Source: Capillidium heterosporum (taxonomy: Eukaryota; Entomophthoromycota; Entomophthoromycetes; Entomophthorales; Capillidiaceae). From it: a DNA stretch of 64,000 nucleotides. The position numbers and the translations under genes were made by a program. Positions 12,687-23,475 of this stretch are shown here, in pieces. Positions within the stretch are counted from its first letter, which is position 1. Each line of letters opens with the position of its first letter. Location of the stretch: contig WBMQ01000003.1 in assembly GCA_016630905.1 (NCBI GenBank), positions 1,116,001 through 1,180,000 of the forward strand, read 5' to 3'. Below the pieces are notes generated by a model. The model was not told where the DNA came from. It saw nothing but the letters and a program-made list of their open reading frames with translations, and did not search any database.

Positions 12687-13852
12687 CCTTGATCTGCGCT
12701 GTACGTTGAGTTTCTAGTGGATTTCGATCGTCTGTATAAAAGTTTGAGGTTGGTGGCTCAACGTCCCCTTTAAATGCGTTTTCATTTAAAACGTCATTCA
12801 ACCTGTCAAATTTCAGACTGTCTCATAACTTTCCCACTCCCCTTGTCCTAATTTGTTACAATTAAATTGTGATTGGTTTGGTTTTAAAAGGCACCTATCG
12901 TTTTGTAGGAAACGTGTGGATTGTACTAAGCTCGTCCCAAGCTTAAATTGAAGCAGTCACATGGATTGGACGCATTGTCAGTAGATGGAAGGTGTAGGAG
13001 TTTTAGGCCTTGGATAGGTGTTTTGTCTCATAGTTTAGTTGGACACCTTGACGACTGATCTAGTTAGGCTTGTGGCTATAAGATTGGACGAGTATCCCAG
13101 AAACCGCACCATAAATATACATTTGTATCTAGAAAAGGCGATGGACGTGTTGTATCCGACTTTATATTAAATGGAAGTAAAATTTTTACTTTTGTATTAT
13201 CTTTACGATAGTGATCATTCCATTGTTTTGGAGATTCGGTACTTTACATACTACTTTTCAAGGGGTGGCTAATCAGAAGGCTAAAATATCATATTATTAA
13301 TCTGCATACCCAATTAGCGTAAGTAATAGAGTACACAGTGTACAAGCTGATAGTAAGCCGATAGGAGGATAAAGTACTCTGGATAGGGCAGGTTTGATAG
13401 GAGCTTTTGAAGGTAGGGATTGGCTGGTTTCAAAAATCAAAATACGATTAAAGGCCCATAAGATGTGTAAGGTCGGTTTGTGTTCCGAAAGAATATACAC
13501 ATGCATTTCATAGGCTAGCCGTAGTTGCTAGATAGAGTATCGAAGGCTCTATTTTACGTTTCACGCTGTATATTTAGAAAGGCTTTGGAGGGTGGTGTTC
13601 GTTGAGCCTAAAAAGGATGTTTTGGATTCAATAGCACATCACTTGCAGGATATAGGTGGAAGCTAAACAAGTCATTATAAGTAACTTTGAGAATTATTAT
13701 ATTGTAACATAGTGGTTTTATATAAGTAAAGCATATATAGACATAGACATAATAAAGAAGTTGATACAGCAAGTTTGTATAATGGGATTTAATCAATTTT
13801 ATTTTATATACGCCTCTATTTACTCTCAAAAAACTAATCCAGGTTACTAAAC
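12687..13852. other. KGD1 upstream region to Zn-A 3' end
   Basis: Holds the KGD1 promoter side (from 12687) and the 3' flank of the Zn-A gene. Apart from a possible small gene on the minus strand (13297-13506, listed separately) I see no coding potential. The segment from about 13640 to 13850 is AT-rich and probably the Zn-A 3' UTR. Confidence 0.5.
13297..13506 (-). CDS. Possible small single-span membrane protein (69 aa)
   Basis: An ATG-started frame of 69 codons with one strong C-terminal hydrophobic segment (PPIGLLSACTLCTLLLTLIG, about residues 47-66) after a Pro/Ser/Lys-rich stretch. Codons such as CTT, CCT and GCC resemble those of true genes here more than those of intergenic DNA. A spliced alternative also exists: ATG at about 13515, GT donor inside the ORF and CAG acceptor near 13429, giving a shorter protein with the same tail. 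I do not recognise a family. It could be a small mitochondrial or ER subunit, or chance. Confidence 0.3.
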   Translation of the reverse strand: MHVYILSEHKPTLHILWAFNRILIFETSQSLPSKAPIKPALSRVLYPPIGLLSACTLCTLLLTLIGYAD

Positions 13853-15658
13853 TCATCTCCCCAAATCGATATTTTCAGCTCGAGCCAACAACAAAGTCAT
13901 ATGTAGGCATTCGTAACCCAAGGCGTAGTAAACTTTAGTGTTGTTTAGAATCCTCAAGACGGCCTTAACATTCTCCAAAGACTTTTTGGCAATCTGCTTG
14001 TTCTTGGATTTGGTATTGCGTATCTGATAAAAGGCAGCACTACCCAAGGCCGGGAACCTATAAGTTATACCACTAAAATAAACATCTTTGCCAAGTGCCA
14101 ATCCAGCCTCTATAGTTCTGTCGGATGCTACCGTTGCTTTGGATTCGAAGAAAGCTTTCACTTTAATGTCTTTGACTTTGGCAAAACTTTGGTACATGCA
14201 GAGCAAGGTGGAGTTACATATAAGCCTTAAGTTCAAGGCGAAGGTTGACACTATAGATTCAGTCCATTTACCTTTGGTGTCGGTTAGTTTTCCAAATAAG
14301 GTGGTAACTTTGGCATCCCATAGCACTAGGTGCTGGGCTGAAGCCGTTGTCAAAAGGTGCATCTCTTCAACTTTAGCTTCTGGTATAACTTCGGTGAATT
14401 TGAACTTTCGCATGAGCAGGTAGATGAGCTGACAGAACTCGGAAAATAGGTATGTGTAGAGGCAGGAGCACTCCATAGTAAATCTATATGCTTCGTCATC
14501 CTCGCCTTTCAAGATATCCATGGAGTTAAATTTTGGATAAGGTCGTTTGGAAAACCGAAACTCATGACCCAGAGGGCTGTTCATACCGAACCCGTACAAC
14601 TTATCCAGTATGTGGCACCACCACCAGATCCGATTTCGCAGTTCTGCCGTTTCGGAGTCGACACTTGGAGGTGGATCCTGATCCAAGCCTAAACAGTAAG
14701 TCATCCTAATGGCGTGCCCTAGATTGAAGAATCCTTTACTGAAGTTCTTGGGGTTGTGTTGAAAGTTAGACATTATTAATAGCGCGCTAACGGTATCCAG
14801 ATTACAGGTAGTGTACGATTCCTTTAATAATCGAATGGAATGGTCGGAGAACCAATCTCTAACTCTATCGGAAACTTGAGGTAAATATCCACAACCTACT
14901 GAGCATATTATATTGACTAATACCCGGGAGTGGCTTTCAAAATTCTCAACTACAGATCTTCGATTGACTATAGGGAGGTGTGGATGACAGTACTTGAAAT
15001 AGGATTGGATACAAATTTCAGTTATAGAAACTGCAACTAATCTATCTTGCAGGCACTGGATATCGATTAAATTTGTTATAGGCGGTAATATCGCTGGACT
15101 AGGTAGTTTACGGTTAAGAAACATCTGGTTGAGATTGTCGGGTTTAGAAAAATGAACTACGTACATCGTTAAAAATAACCCCATCGGACTTACCCCGTAA
15201 TAGTCCATGCTTCCAGTCGTTGATATGTAGACCTTTTGATGGTTGTCGACTACTGAGTTGTTAAACAGCATCATTATCATACCAAACTTGTTATTGAAGT
15301 ACTCTAAAGCTATACTCGCCTTCATACTAACTTTCTGGGCGTACTTTGATTTGTAGATTAACATCCCATCCTTAGGTAAATCTAATTCACAGTTCGAACT
15401 CCTACCTAGTTGAACTTTGGACTCTCCCCTATTTAAAACCCGTACGTTGTCGGTATAGTCGTCTATACCTTTCGATTTGAATCTATTAGGCTTTGATTTT
15501 GGAATCGGCTTTTTGTTATCTGACTTTGGCAAAAAGGTATAGCTACATTTGTAGTCGGAATCAAAACATCTTGAACAGAACGGTTGAGCTTTGTCGCAGT
15601 AGATCTTCCTCCTCCTACAGGTATCACACGAGTACTTTGAAATTGGGTTCACTTCCAT
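13853..15658 (-). CDS. Zn-A: Zn2Cys6 transcription factor with fungal regulatory domain (601 aa)
   Basis: Intact, intronless zinc-cluster regulator. Cysteines at 11, 14, 21, 28, 31 and 38 (spacing 2-6-6-2-6) form the binuclear cluster, preceded by ISKYS and followed by a basic Lys/Ser-rich linker. Residues about 130-600 form the helical fungal regulatory domain. Recognisable family blocks are YYGVSPMG, YCHPHLPIVNRRS, CSVGCGYLPQVSDR, LNLG-type FFNLGHAIRMTYCLGLDQ and ELRNRIWWWCHILDKLYGFG. It is one of four homologues in the window and is transcribed divergently from Zn-B, with 1.7 kb between starts. A 127-bp segment (15181-15307) is almost identical in DNA to Zn-B although the flanks have diverged, suggesting gene conversion. 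Targets are unknown. Confidence 0.92.
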   Translation of the reverse strand: MEVNPISKYSCDTCRRRKIYCDKAQPFCSRCFDSDYKCSYTFLPKSDNKKPIPKSKPNRFKSKGIDDYTDNVRVLNRGESKVQLGRSSNCELDLPKDGMLIYKSKYAQKVSMKASIALEYFNNKFGMIMMLFNNSVVDNHQKVYISTTGSMDYYGVSPMGLFLTMYVVHFSKPDNLNQMFLNRKLPSPAILPPITNLIDIQCLQDRLVAVSITEICIQSYFKYCHPHLPIVNRRSVVENFESHSRVLVNIICSVGCGYLPQVSDRVRDWFSDHSIRLLKESYTTCNLDTVSALLIMSNFQHNPKNFSKGFFNLGHAIRMTYCLGLDQDPPPSVDSETAELRNRIWWWCHILDKLYGFGMNSPLGHEFRFSKRPYPKFNSMDILKGEDDEAYRFTMECSCLYTYLFSEFCQLIYLLMRKFKFTEVIPEAKVEEMHLLTTASAQHLVLWDAKVTTLFGKLTDTKGKWTESIVSTFALNLRLICNSTLLCMYQSFAKVKDIKVKAFFESKATVASDRTIEAGLALGKDVYFSGITYRFPALGSAAFYQIRNTKSKNKQIAKKSLENVKAVLRILNNTKVYYALGYECLHMTLLLARAENIDLGR

Positions 15659-17378
15659 GCCAAATAGCTACAACTAACTATAAGGTTGCTGCTTATTGTT
15701 TGTGCCTTGATGTATCTACAACTTTAAAAGGTGCTGAATAAATTTCCCATACTGTTGTACTTTTGTATCTCTAAAACTGTTGATAAAGCTTATAAACCAA
15801 ACTGAAGCTGTACTAAACCAAGAATGCCGATTCCTGCATGATTTTCAAATTTTGTCTTTCCGTCTGCGTTTCAAGTTAGATTAGCTTGCTATGATTGGAC
15901 CAATATCCTCCTTCAGGATAGATTTTGCAACTAGCTTGGCAATTTCATTTTGCAATGCCTGTAAATTAAGCCTTCAAATAATATAGAATCGATTCCATAT
16001 TCACTTGTTGATAAAGCTTTATATCTTATAGTGCATAACAATACTATGCTGTGGCCCTATAATCTAGTGCATTTTCAATATGGTGCTACATACAGTTTAG
16101 TTGAGTTACATAAAGCAATTAAAATGCTTTGAAACTAGAAAGTTTAAATGCTTTAGAATTTTCACTACCACTGAACTTCCAATTCTAGTTGGCACTGTCG
16201 ACCTTGTTGGTCGTTCCTTTACCAGGATACTAATTTGAATATTGACAATTTAGTAAGTGTAGCTTACCTTGTCTAAGACTACCTAAATACTATTTGCAAA
16301 ATGCTGTTATTAGAATCAACTTAAAGCATTTTAATGTACTGGAGGAGTAATGAAGGTTTCTAATAATGGACATTTCCAATTAACAGTGCTAGACTACAAA
16401 TAATTAGATAGAACATATCATTATAAAAGTATACCTTCAGGATCATAATTGAATTTTGGAACTTTTATACAGGATGTCCTTGCTGATAGGCTCACTGAAC
16501 TCAATCTTTTTAGAATCATTGAACCAAATTATTTGCATTTCTGTTTTGTGCCAATGAAGCTAAAGCTGATGTACCGTACATTGACTTTCTAATTTGCAGG
16601 TGTAGTTTTAACATACCCCAGCTTTACACTTTGAATCGTTAATTACATCAACTCCTAATTATTTTCGCCTTCAAATAAGCTATACTATTTTGAATAATTC
16701 ACCTACAACCATTTAAATTACATACTTTTGTTCAATGTGTAAAGCATCCATTAAATGCATAGAACGCCTAATATATTTAACTTGGCACTATAATTTGAAG
16801 ATTTATTTGATATATATACAGTATTCTAACTCTACTTAAGTTGCAATAGTATAGTAAACTCAATATACCCTGTTACCAATACGAAAAAACATTCGGCTGA
16901 GTGATGAAATTAATATCTTCTCATTTACAAGAGTACATCAGTATTTATAGCAGGAAAAGTAGTTTTGAGATTAGAACTTTAAGTGTACACATTTAAGAGA
17001 ACACAACTTGAATTCCTCCATTCTACTTTTCAATACATCCGCCCTGATGGAAAGCAAGGTGAAGGCAGGGTTTCTTTATCTGTAACCTTCAAACATCTCT
17101 TCTCAATAAGCCAGTAAGCCAATCAAAGCATCCCATTTGAAATTTAAGTTACAGCCTGATAGCTTTTTGGAAATTCCAGCTTTGAAAGGAGAGGTGATGG
17201 TTTGTTTAGTTTAGTTCCTACATAAGTTTAAATAGTAGGTAAAAGTACCGGCGATAAATTGATGTATTTCTGTAACTGGTAATATATGGAGGTATTGGTT
17301 CAGTTTAACTCATTTAGATAACAAAACTATCGATATATAGAAACTTTAAAGCCAGCCTAGCTATAACTTTTAACTTAA
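15659..17378. promoter_or_regulatory. Shared divergent upstream region of Zn-A and Zn-B
   Basis: Non-coding 1.7 kb between the two start codons; no gene-like frame. The bases just upstream of the Zn-A ATG resemble those upstream of the psi-Zn-C ATG (15656-15678 versus 31188-31210, about 17 of 20 positions). This supports descent of the two divergent pairs from one ancestral unit. No specific operator could be identified by eye. Confidence 0.45.
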
Positions 17379-19231
17379 ATGACCAACATCAAAATTTCTA
17401 AATACTCGTGTGACTTATGTAGGAGGAGAAAGGTTTACTGTGATAGGACCATACCCAACTGTTCCAAATGCTTAATTTCCAAAAATGAGTGCAGCTACAC
17501 CTTCTTTCCCAAAGCTAGAGGTCAAAAGTCAGCTTCGACATCAGCTTCGACATCAGCTCCAAAGCAGAAGCAGATTAAGTTTAAAACAAAGGGCGTCGAC
17601 GATTATTCCAAAGATAAACAATTTTTAGATAGGGAAGAAAGCTCAGCAGGTCGAAGGTACAACAATTTCAACGTCGAAGAAAGCATAGGTGATGATGGCA
17701 TATTAGCCTACAAACCAAGAAACGTCAGAAGAGTTAGAATAAAACCAAGTCTATCGTTAGAGTACTTCAATAACAAGTTTGGTATGATAATGATGCTGTT
17801 TAACAACTCAGTAGTCGACAACCATCAGAAGGTCTACATATCAACGACTGGAAGCATGGACTATTACGGGGTAAGTCCGATGGGTAGATTTTTAACTATA
17901 TATGTAATCCACTATTCCAAACCCGACAACCTGAACCAGATGTTTTTAAACCGTAAACTACCTAGCTCGGCCACATTGCCACCGATAACCAAATTAATAG
18001 ACGTTCAAAATCTACAGGATAAATTGATTGCAGCTTCGGTAACCGATATGTGTATAAAGTCTTACTTCAAGCACTGCCATCCATACCTCCCTATAGTCAA
18101 TCGAAGGTCCATAGTTGAGAACTTTGAAAGCCATTCTCAGGTGTTGACCAACATAATATGCTCAGTAGGTTCGGGTTATCTACCTCAAGTTTCCGATAGA
18201 GTTAGGGATTGGTTCTCCGACCGCTCGGTTAGATTGTTGAAGGAATCATATACCACTTGCAACTTAGATACCATATGCGCCTTGTTGATATTTTCCAACC
18301 TACAAGACAATCCCTAAAAATTTTAGTTTAGGAATCTTTAACCTAGCGCTTGCCATTCGAATGGGGTACTGTTTAGGTTTAGACCAGGATCCACCTTCGA
18401 ATACCGATGCCGAAACCTGTTGAACTACGCAATCGAATCTGGTGGTGGTGCCACATACTCGATAAGCTGTTTGGATTTGGTATGAACAAGCCGATGGGAC
18501 ATGAGTTCCGTTTTTCCAAACGTCCTTACCCCAAGTTCAATTCCATGGATGTCCTAAAAGGTGAGGATGATCAAATCTACAAATTCACTATGGAGTGCTC
18601 AAGCCTCTATACCAAATTGTTTTCCCAGTTCTGCCAACTTACCTACCTGATTATGCGCAAGATTAAGTTCACAGAGATGGTACCCGAGGACAAGATTTCC
18701 GATATTTACCAGTTGACGAAAGCTTCGGCGAGCCACTTGGAACTTTGGGATAAAGAAGTCGTCGACCAGTTCGCAAAACTAACTTATGGTAAGGATGAAT
18801 GGTCCGAAAAGGCTGCTTCAACTTTCATCCTAAATTTGCGAATCATATGTAATTCGACACTGCTGTGTCTGTACCAGACCTTCAACAAGGTCAAGGATAC
18901 TACTTTGAAAGCTTATTTTGAATTTAAAGCTGCGCTGGCCTCGAACGCCGCCATTGAATCGGGATTGGCACTTGGGAACGATATCTACTTCAGTGGTATA
19001 ACTTATCGACTAGCTGCTCTAGGTCACGCTGCCTTTCACCAGATCCGCAATTGCAAATCCAGAGATCCACAGGTAGCCAAGAAAGCTTTGCAGAAGGTCA
19101 AGGCGGTGTTGCGCATCCTCAGCAATTCTAAGGTCTACTATGCGATGAGTTACGAGTGCTTACATATGACCCTCTTACTAGCTAGGGCTGAGAAGGTCGA
19201 CTTGGGTGACGAGTTTAACAACATGAATTAG
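17379..19231 (+). CDS. Zn-B: Zn2Cys6 transcription factor, 616 aa if two +1 shifts are ignored
   Basis: Homologue of Zn-A with zinc-cluster cysteines at 11, 14, 21, 28, 31 and 38. The linker carries a small repeat of Ser-Ala-Ser-Thr units encoded by repeats around 17530-17562. The reading frame breaks twice. At 18312-18316 CCC is followed by TAA where Zn-A reads NPKNF; dropping one T restores it. At 18415-18421 GAAACCTGTTGA breaks the block that reads ETAELRNRIWWW in Zn-A; dropping one T restores it. Splicing does not explain this without deleting conserved residues. With both bases removed the gene has 617 codons and ends normally with conserved ...SYECLHMTLLLARAE. It is either a very young pseudogene, a sequencing artefact or a recoded gene. 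It donated or received DNA with Zn-A and psi-Zn-C (see findings). Confidence 0.85.
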
Positions 19232-20641
19232 TTCTTTTAGCTGTTGAGTGTAGCTAGGTGGAAAGATACGATTGGGAATTTAGATATGCGATATCTAGTA
19301 AGGTATAATCAATACGTGACTTTAATGTAGATTAAATATCAGCAAAGGCATTACATTTGAGTAGCATCGACAGAAATAGTCGACAAGTATGTAGCGATAT
19401 ATCTTTAATTACAAACGATAGGTAGCATTGCTTTACAACTCGATGGACAGTATATTAAAAGTAGGCTCCAGCATAATTGAGTTAGTTGATAAATAAATTA
19501 TTTATATATCAACACTCTCTTCTCCAATGGACTTCTAAAAACTTAAGTACATAAGATATATCTACCAGTTTAAATAGCTATGTAACTATACATATACATC
19601 TAATTCAAATTCGTGCAGCTAGTTTAGTATAATGACTCTATCTCCTAGGTATATCAACATTCTTAAGCAATGACAGCTCGCTAATCAACTAAATATTGTA
19701 TCCTTCTTAAAGTTGAGATGTCAGCAGCAGTAGTAAATTATGCTAATAAAGTTCAAATGCTATTATTTTTCTTATATTAAGTGAATCTCAGTAGAGTTAA
19801 ACCTGATGTATATAATTTTAATATCTCTTTGTAATAAACTTTTTCCTATAACTGTATACTTTTCCTGGATATATTAGTTTGTATTAGATCTTATTTTTAA
19901 CAAAGGTGAGCTCACAACCTATAAACCTGAAAGTTCTGATAGCGGCTTTGATAAATAGCAAATTTTTTGAGCAGATCTTCGTTTCGTCTATAGGTCTTGT
20001 GTAGTTTTGCTGATTGTAGGCAAATCAGTATAGGAGAGATAATTAGGTAGTAACATCTAAATGCCATTTACGCTGTATATATTATGTGTTTAATTTGTGG
20101 GTGATGTATCTACTTAGGCACCTCACGGAAAACTAAGATATTTGTAGTTATTGAAGCTTATATATAGATATACCTTCTATAGCACATTTAAATTTAAACA
20201 CTGCTTTTATGAGTGACAAGTTATAGTGCAGCCATATAAGCGCAATATATCTACTATGATATATTCTTTATAATCTACGGCTTTACAATTCTTTTATTCT
20301 CATAAAGCCGGAATTCTAGAGTATTTTAAGGACAATAACTAGAAAGCAAGTCAAATCAGATGAATGCGTTCAAGTCAAGCATTATTCCGTTAAAGTGTTT
20401 CTGGTTTAGTTAATGGGCAAGGACTGGCATGAGGTATAAATCGAATGGGTAGTAAATTGGTAGGTTACCCCTCGCACAAGTCCCCATCCACTCTCCTCTA
20501 GAATTTAGCAAATCTCAATAAAGATCTTCTCCAATCAAATCGTAACTTTTAAAACCCACGATAAGTTGTAACTGAAATAGGCTAAAATTAGACAGCATTT
20601 GAACTTTTAGCATCTTATAACCCCAATTCTCAGCTTTACCG
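19232..20641. other. Intergenic, Zn-B to KIN1
   Basis: AT-rich, no coding frame. The last 200 bp before the kinase are less AT-rich and probably hold its promoter and 5' UTR. Nothing else is recognisable. Confidence 0.5.
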
Positions 20642-23272
20642 ATGATGGTCGAAACCAACCCAGTTCACGATCAAGTGCTATCACCTTTTGTCAAAAAGAT
20701 GCTGAATATCAACTCTCCATCGGCTGAATACTGATTCGTCAGCTTTGGGTCCGACCCCGCCTCAAACCCCTACTAAACTTAATAGCGGTTCTACCCATTC
20801 AAGCAGTTCCTTGAATCGCTCCCATACCAAGCGACCCAGACGTAACATCGGCCCTTACCAATTATCTAGAACTTTAGGTTCTGGGAGTATGGGGAAAGTT
20901 AAACTGGCCATCAACATTGAAACCAACGATAAAGTACCTTTTTTAAATTTTAAAATGGCTTATCCATCGATTTCTAGTTTGCAGTGAAAATAATACCACG
21001 TAAGCCTCCTATACATAAGAACACTCCAAAAGATGAGAGTCGCGATATAAGGATTCATCGAGAAATTGCTTTGATGATGCTTCTCAACCATCCCTACATA
21101 GTTTCACTGAAGGAAGCCATGGTTATGCCCCATCATTACTACCTCTTTTTCGAATACGTTAGCGGCGGTCAAATACTCGACTATATTATTTCTCATGGCA
21201 AGCTTAAGGAAAAAAACGCTCGTAAATTTGCCCGCCAAATGCTTTCGGCTATAGGTACCTTTAAGTTTTTATCTTTATTAAGCCATTTTTAGAATACTGT
21301 CATAGACATTCTGTGGTACACAGAGGTAACTAATTCGTACTTATGCTTCTTACTGATTAATTTTAGATCTTAAGATTGAAAATATTTTAATAACTGAAGA
21401 TGGCAGTATCAAGATTATAGACTTTGGTTTGTCCAACCTTTTCTCACCACGCTCCAACCTTTCTACCTTTTGCGGTTCACTTTATTTCGCAGCCCCCGAA
21501 CTTCTCAGTGCACAGGAGTATAAAGGTCCAGAGGTAGATATCTGGAGCTTGGGAATTGTCTTTTATGTCTTAGTCTGTGGTCGTGTACCTTTTGATGATC
21601 CCAATATGCCAGCGCTACATGCCAAAATCAAGAAGGGAGCTGTCTCGTATCCTAGTTGGTTGTCAAAAGGTAATTTGAATATTTAAATATATGTTTTAAT
21701 TTTTAGAGTGTAAGCATCTTTTATCTAGAATGCTTGTTACCAATCCAACTGAGCGGGCGACAATGGCTGAACTTCTCAGACATCCTTGGATATGCAAGGG
21801 TTATGACGAACCTATCGACATCTACTACCCAACCCGTCAACCCATCCAACTCCCCTTGGATATGGAGGTAATTCAACGAATGAAAGGATTCGAATTTGGA
21901 AGCGACGAGAAGATAAAGTCCGACCTGGAAGAAATCCTAACCAGTACTGAACCGGCTACCGAAGTAACTAGTCCGAAAATCATGGACCTTCGTAAAAAGG
22001 CCTTCTTCAATAAAGCCAAAGGGAGCGAGTCTCAAGCTTATGAACATCCCTTAGTATCTATCTATCATCTTGTACGGGAGAAATTGGAACGCGAGAAGCA
22101 AGCTGACACCTTCCAAGCTTATAGAAGCTGAAAATGTCCCCACCTCAAGTAATACGAATTCCAAATCCAATGAAATTTTACCTGAGGCTGCCGATGTCGA
22201 ATTGAACAATGACCCTGATTCAGATAGACAAGGATTGACCGAGTCCTCGACCAAAGGTGTTCGTTTCGATAAAAGCAAACCCCCTCGTCCGACATCGGAA
22301 TACCGAGCTACTAATGTCTTACGACGCTTGAGTTCAGCTGTACGTACTGGAAAATCACCCCTCTTCCACAGACTATCTCATGGTCCTGGTGATGACTTTG
22401 CTAGTTCATCGAAGGAGGGATATGGTGAAAAGTTAGGGCGACGTATCAGTAAGCTTATTACTCGACACACTAGTATGCAGGAACCCAAATTGCGTAACAG
22501 CTTATCCGAACTTGACGCATTAGTAGAGACTAGCCCTAAGCCTTCCGGGCCGCAATCAACGGTCACCACACCACCACCACAATCCACCCAACCTTTGGAA
22601 TCCTCGGCTATCGCCGAAGTTGCTGAAGACGATCTCCAAGAGGGCGAAGCAATTTCAATGGATACATCAATGGTCCCCAAGACAATGTCCCTTAAAGGAT
22701 TATTTTCGGTAGCAACAACCAGCACCCGCAAAGCCAAATCAATCAATCGGGACATCCTTCTGGCGCTGCAGAAGCTTGACATCAAATGGCGTGATAAAGA
22801 TGGTTACCTAGAGTGCATATATGCTTACCCCAACGGTACTAAGCCTACACCTAGTGATCTCGCCTTCCATTCGGAGGATTCCAGTGACCAGATGGATGCC
22901 GAGCCCAACGGTCAAACCAGCTCGCAGGCGAACCCGATCAACCGAACAACTTTAGAGTCGGCCATCACTTCACCCAGGTCCATCCAGACCGACATCTCTT
23001 CAGCTCAAGATTCTATCAAACGTCTTTCTCAGAATCAGGAGAAGGGAGCTCTACTAAGCTCTAACACCTCGTTAAGCCAAAACGGTGAGACTAACGGTAA
23101 GACAAGCACATCACCCGACGAGAAAGGTAAGTCGGTGGTTCGATTCCAGATCTCGTTGATCAAGATTCGAGTCGTTTTGCGCCTGCACGGCATCCAGTTC
23201 CGGAGGCTGGAAGGTCCTTCCTGGGAGTACAAGAAAGTATGCTCCAAAATCTTGGACGAAGTCAAGCTGTAA
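20642..23272 (+). CDS. KIN1: KIN1/MARK/PAR-1-type serine/threonine kinase with KA1 domain (five exons, two apparent +1 shifts)
   Basis: Polarity/exocytosis-type kinase acting at the cell cortex in relatives. Introns are 20934-20977, 21255-21292, 21326-21366 and 21670-21706 (37-44 nt). Joined exons give [11 protein letters not shown] (P-loop), FAVKIIPR (catalytic Lys), [12 protein letters not shown] (catalytic loop split by introns), [10 protein letters not shown] (DFG), [12 protein letters not shown] (activation loop/APE) and RHPWICKG. The linker [14 protein letters not shown] is typical of the Kin1 group. The C-terminus (about the last 45 residues, ending [13 protein letters not shown]) is a KA1 membrane-binding domain. 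The ATG at 20642/20645 opens a 30-codon frame that ends at TAC-TGA (20729-20734) and continues at +1 with [10 protein letters not shown]. Another +1 change lies between about 22090 and 22133. Removing both bases gives about 822 aa. The downstream start at 20745 is TTG and less likely. Confidence 0.9.
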
Positions 23273-23440
23273 CGAACTTTATCCCATACTTTTATCAAAC
23301 TAGTTTTTCCCACTTCCTTATTCCAACTAATATCCCCCTGCAACGTACTTAAGTGCCTACTTTACTGTCAATGAGACCGTTGCTCCCCCTAGCTCTTCTC
23401 AGCCTCAACCCTTTAAATTAATCGTACCTTTTGCTCATAG

Positions 23441-23475
23441 AAGTTAGTCAACAGGATGCACCTGTTGACTAACTT
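23441..23475 (+). terminator. Perfect 15-bp stem-loop 168 bp after the KIN1 stop
   Basis: Left arm 23441-23455 (AAGTTAGTCAACAGG) is exactly complementary to right arm 23461-23475, with a 5-nt loop (ATGCA). It lies on the 3' side of KIN1, where a 3' UTR or polyadenylation region is expected. Such a stem is rare by chance. It could be an RNA 3' UTR element, a protein-binding palindrome or a remnant of a small inverted-repeat element. Confidence 0.6.

Noticed and set aside
14088-14423. Plus-strand frame opposite Zn-A
   Set aside because: It is the antisense shadow of a strongly conserved zinc-cluster gene.
18280-18330. A 43-nt GTTGAT...TTTTAG intron that would bypass the first Zn-B frame break
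   Set aside because: It would delete about 14 residues (including NLQDNPKNFS) that align with coding sequence in Zn-A. The second break has no matching intron.
22050-22130. Splicing as the explanation for the KIN1 C-terminal frame change
   Set aside because: The GT..AG pairs I could test (53 and 71 nt) leave the wrong phase, and both would remove the conserved LVREKLERE segment.
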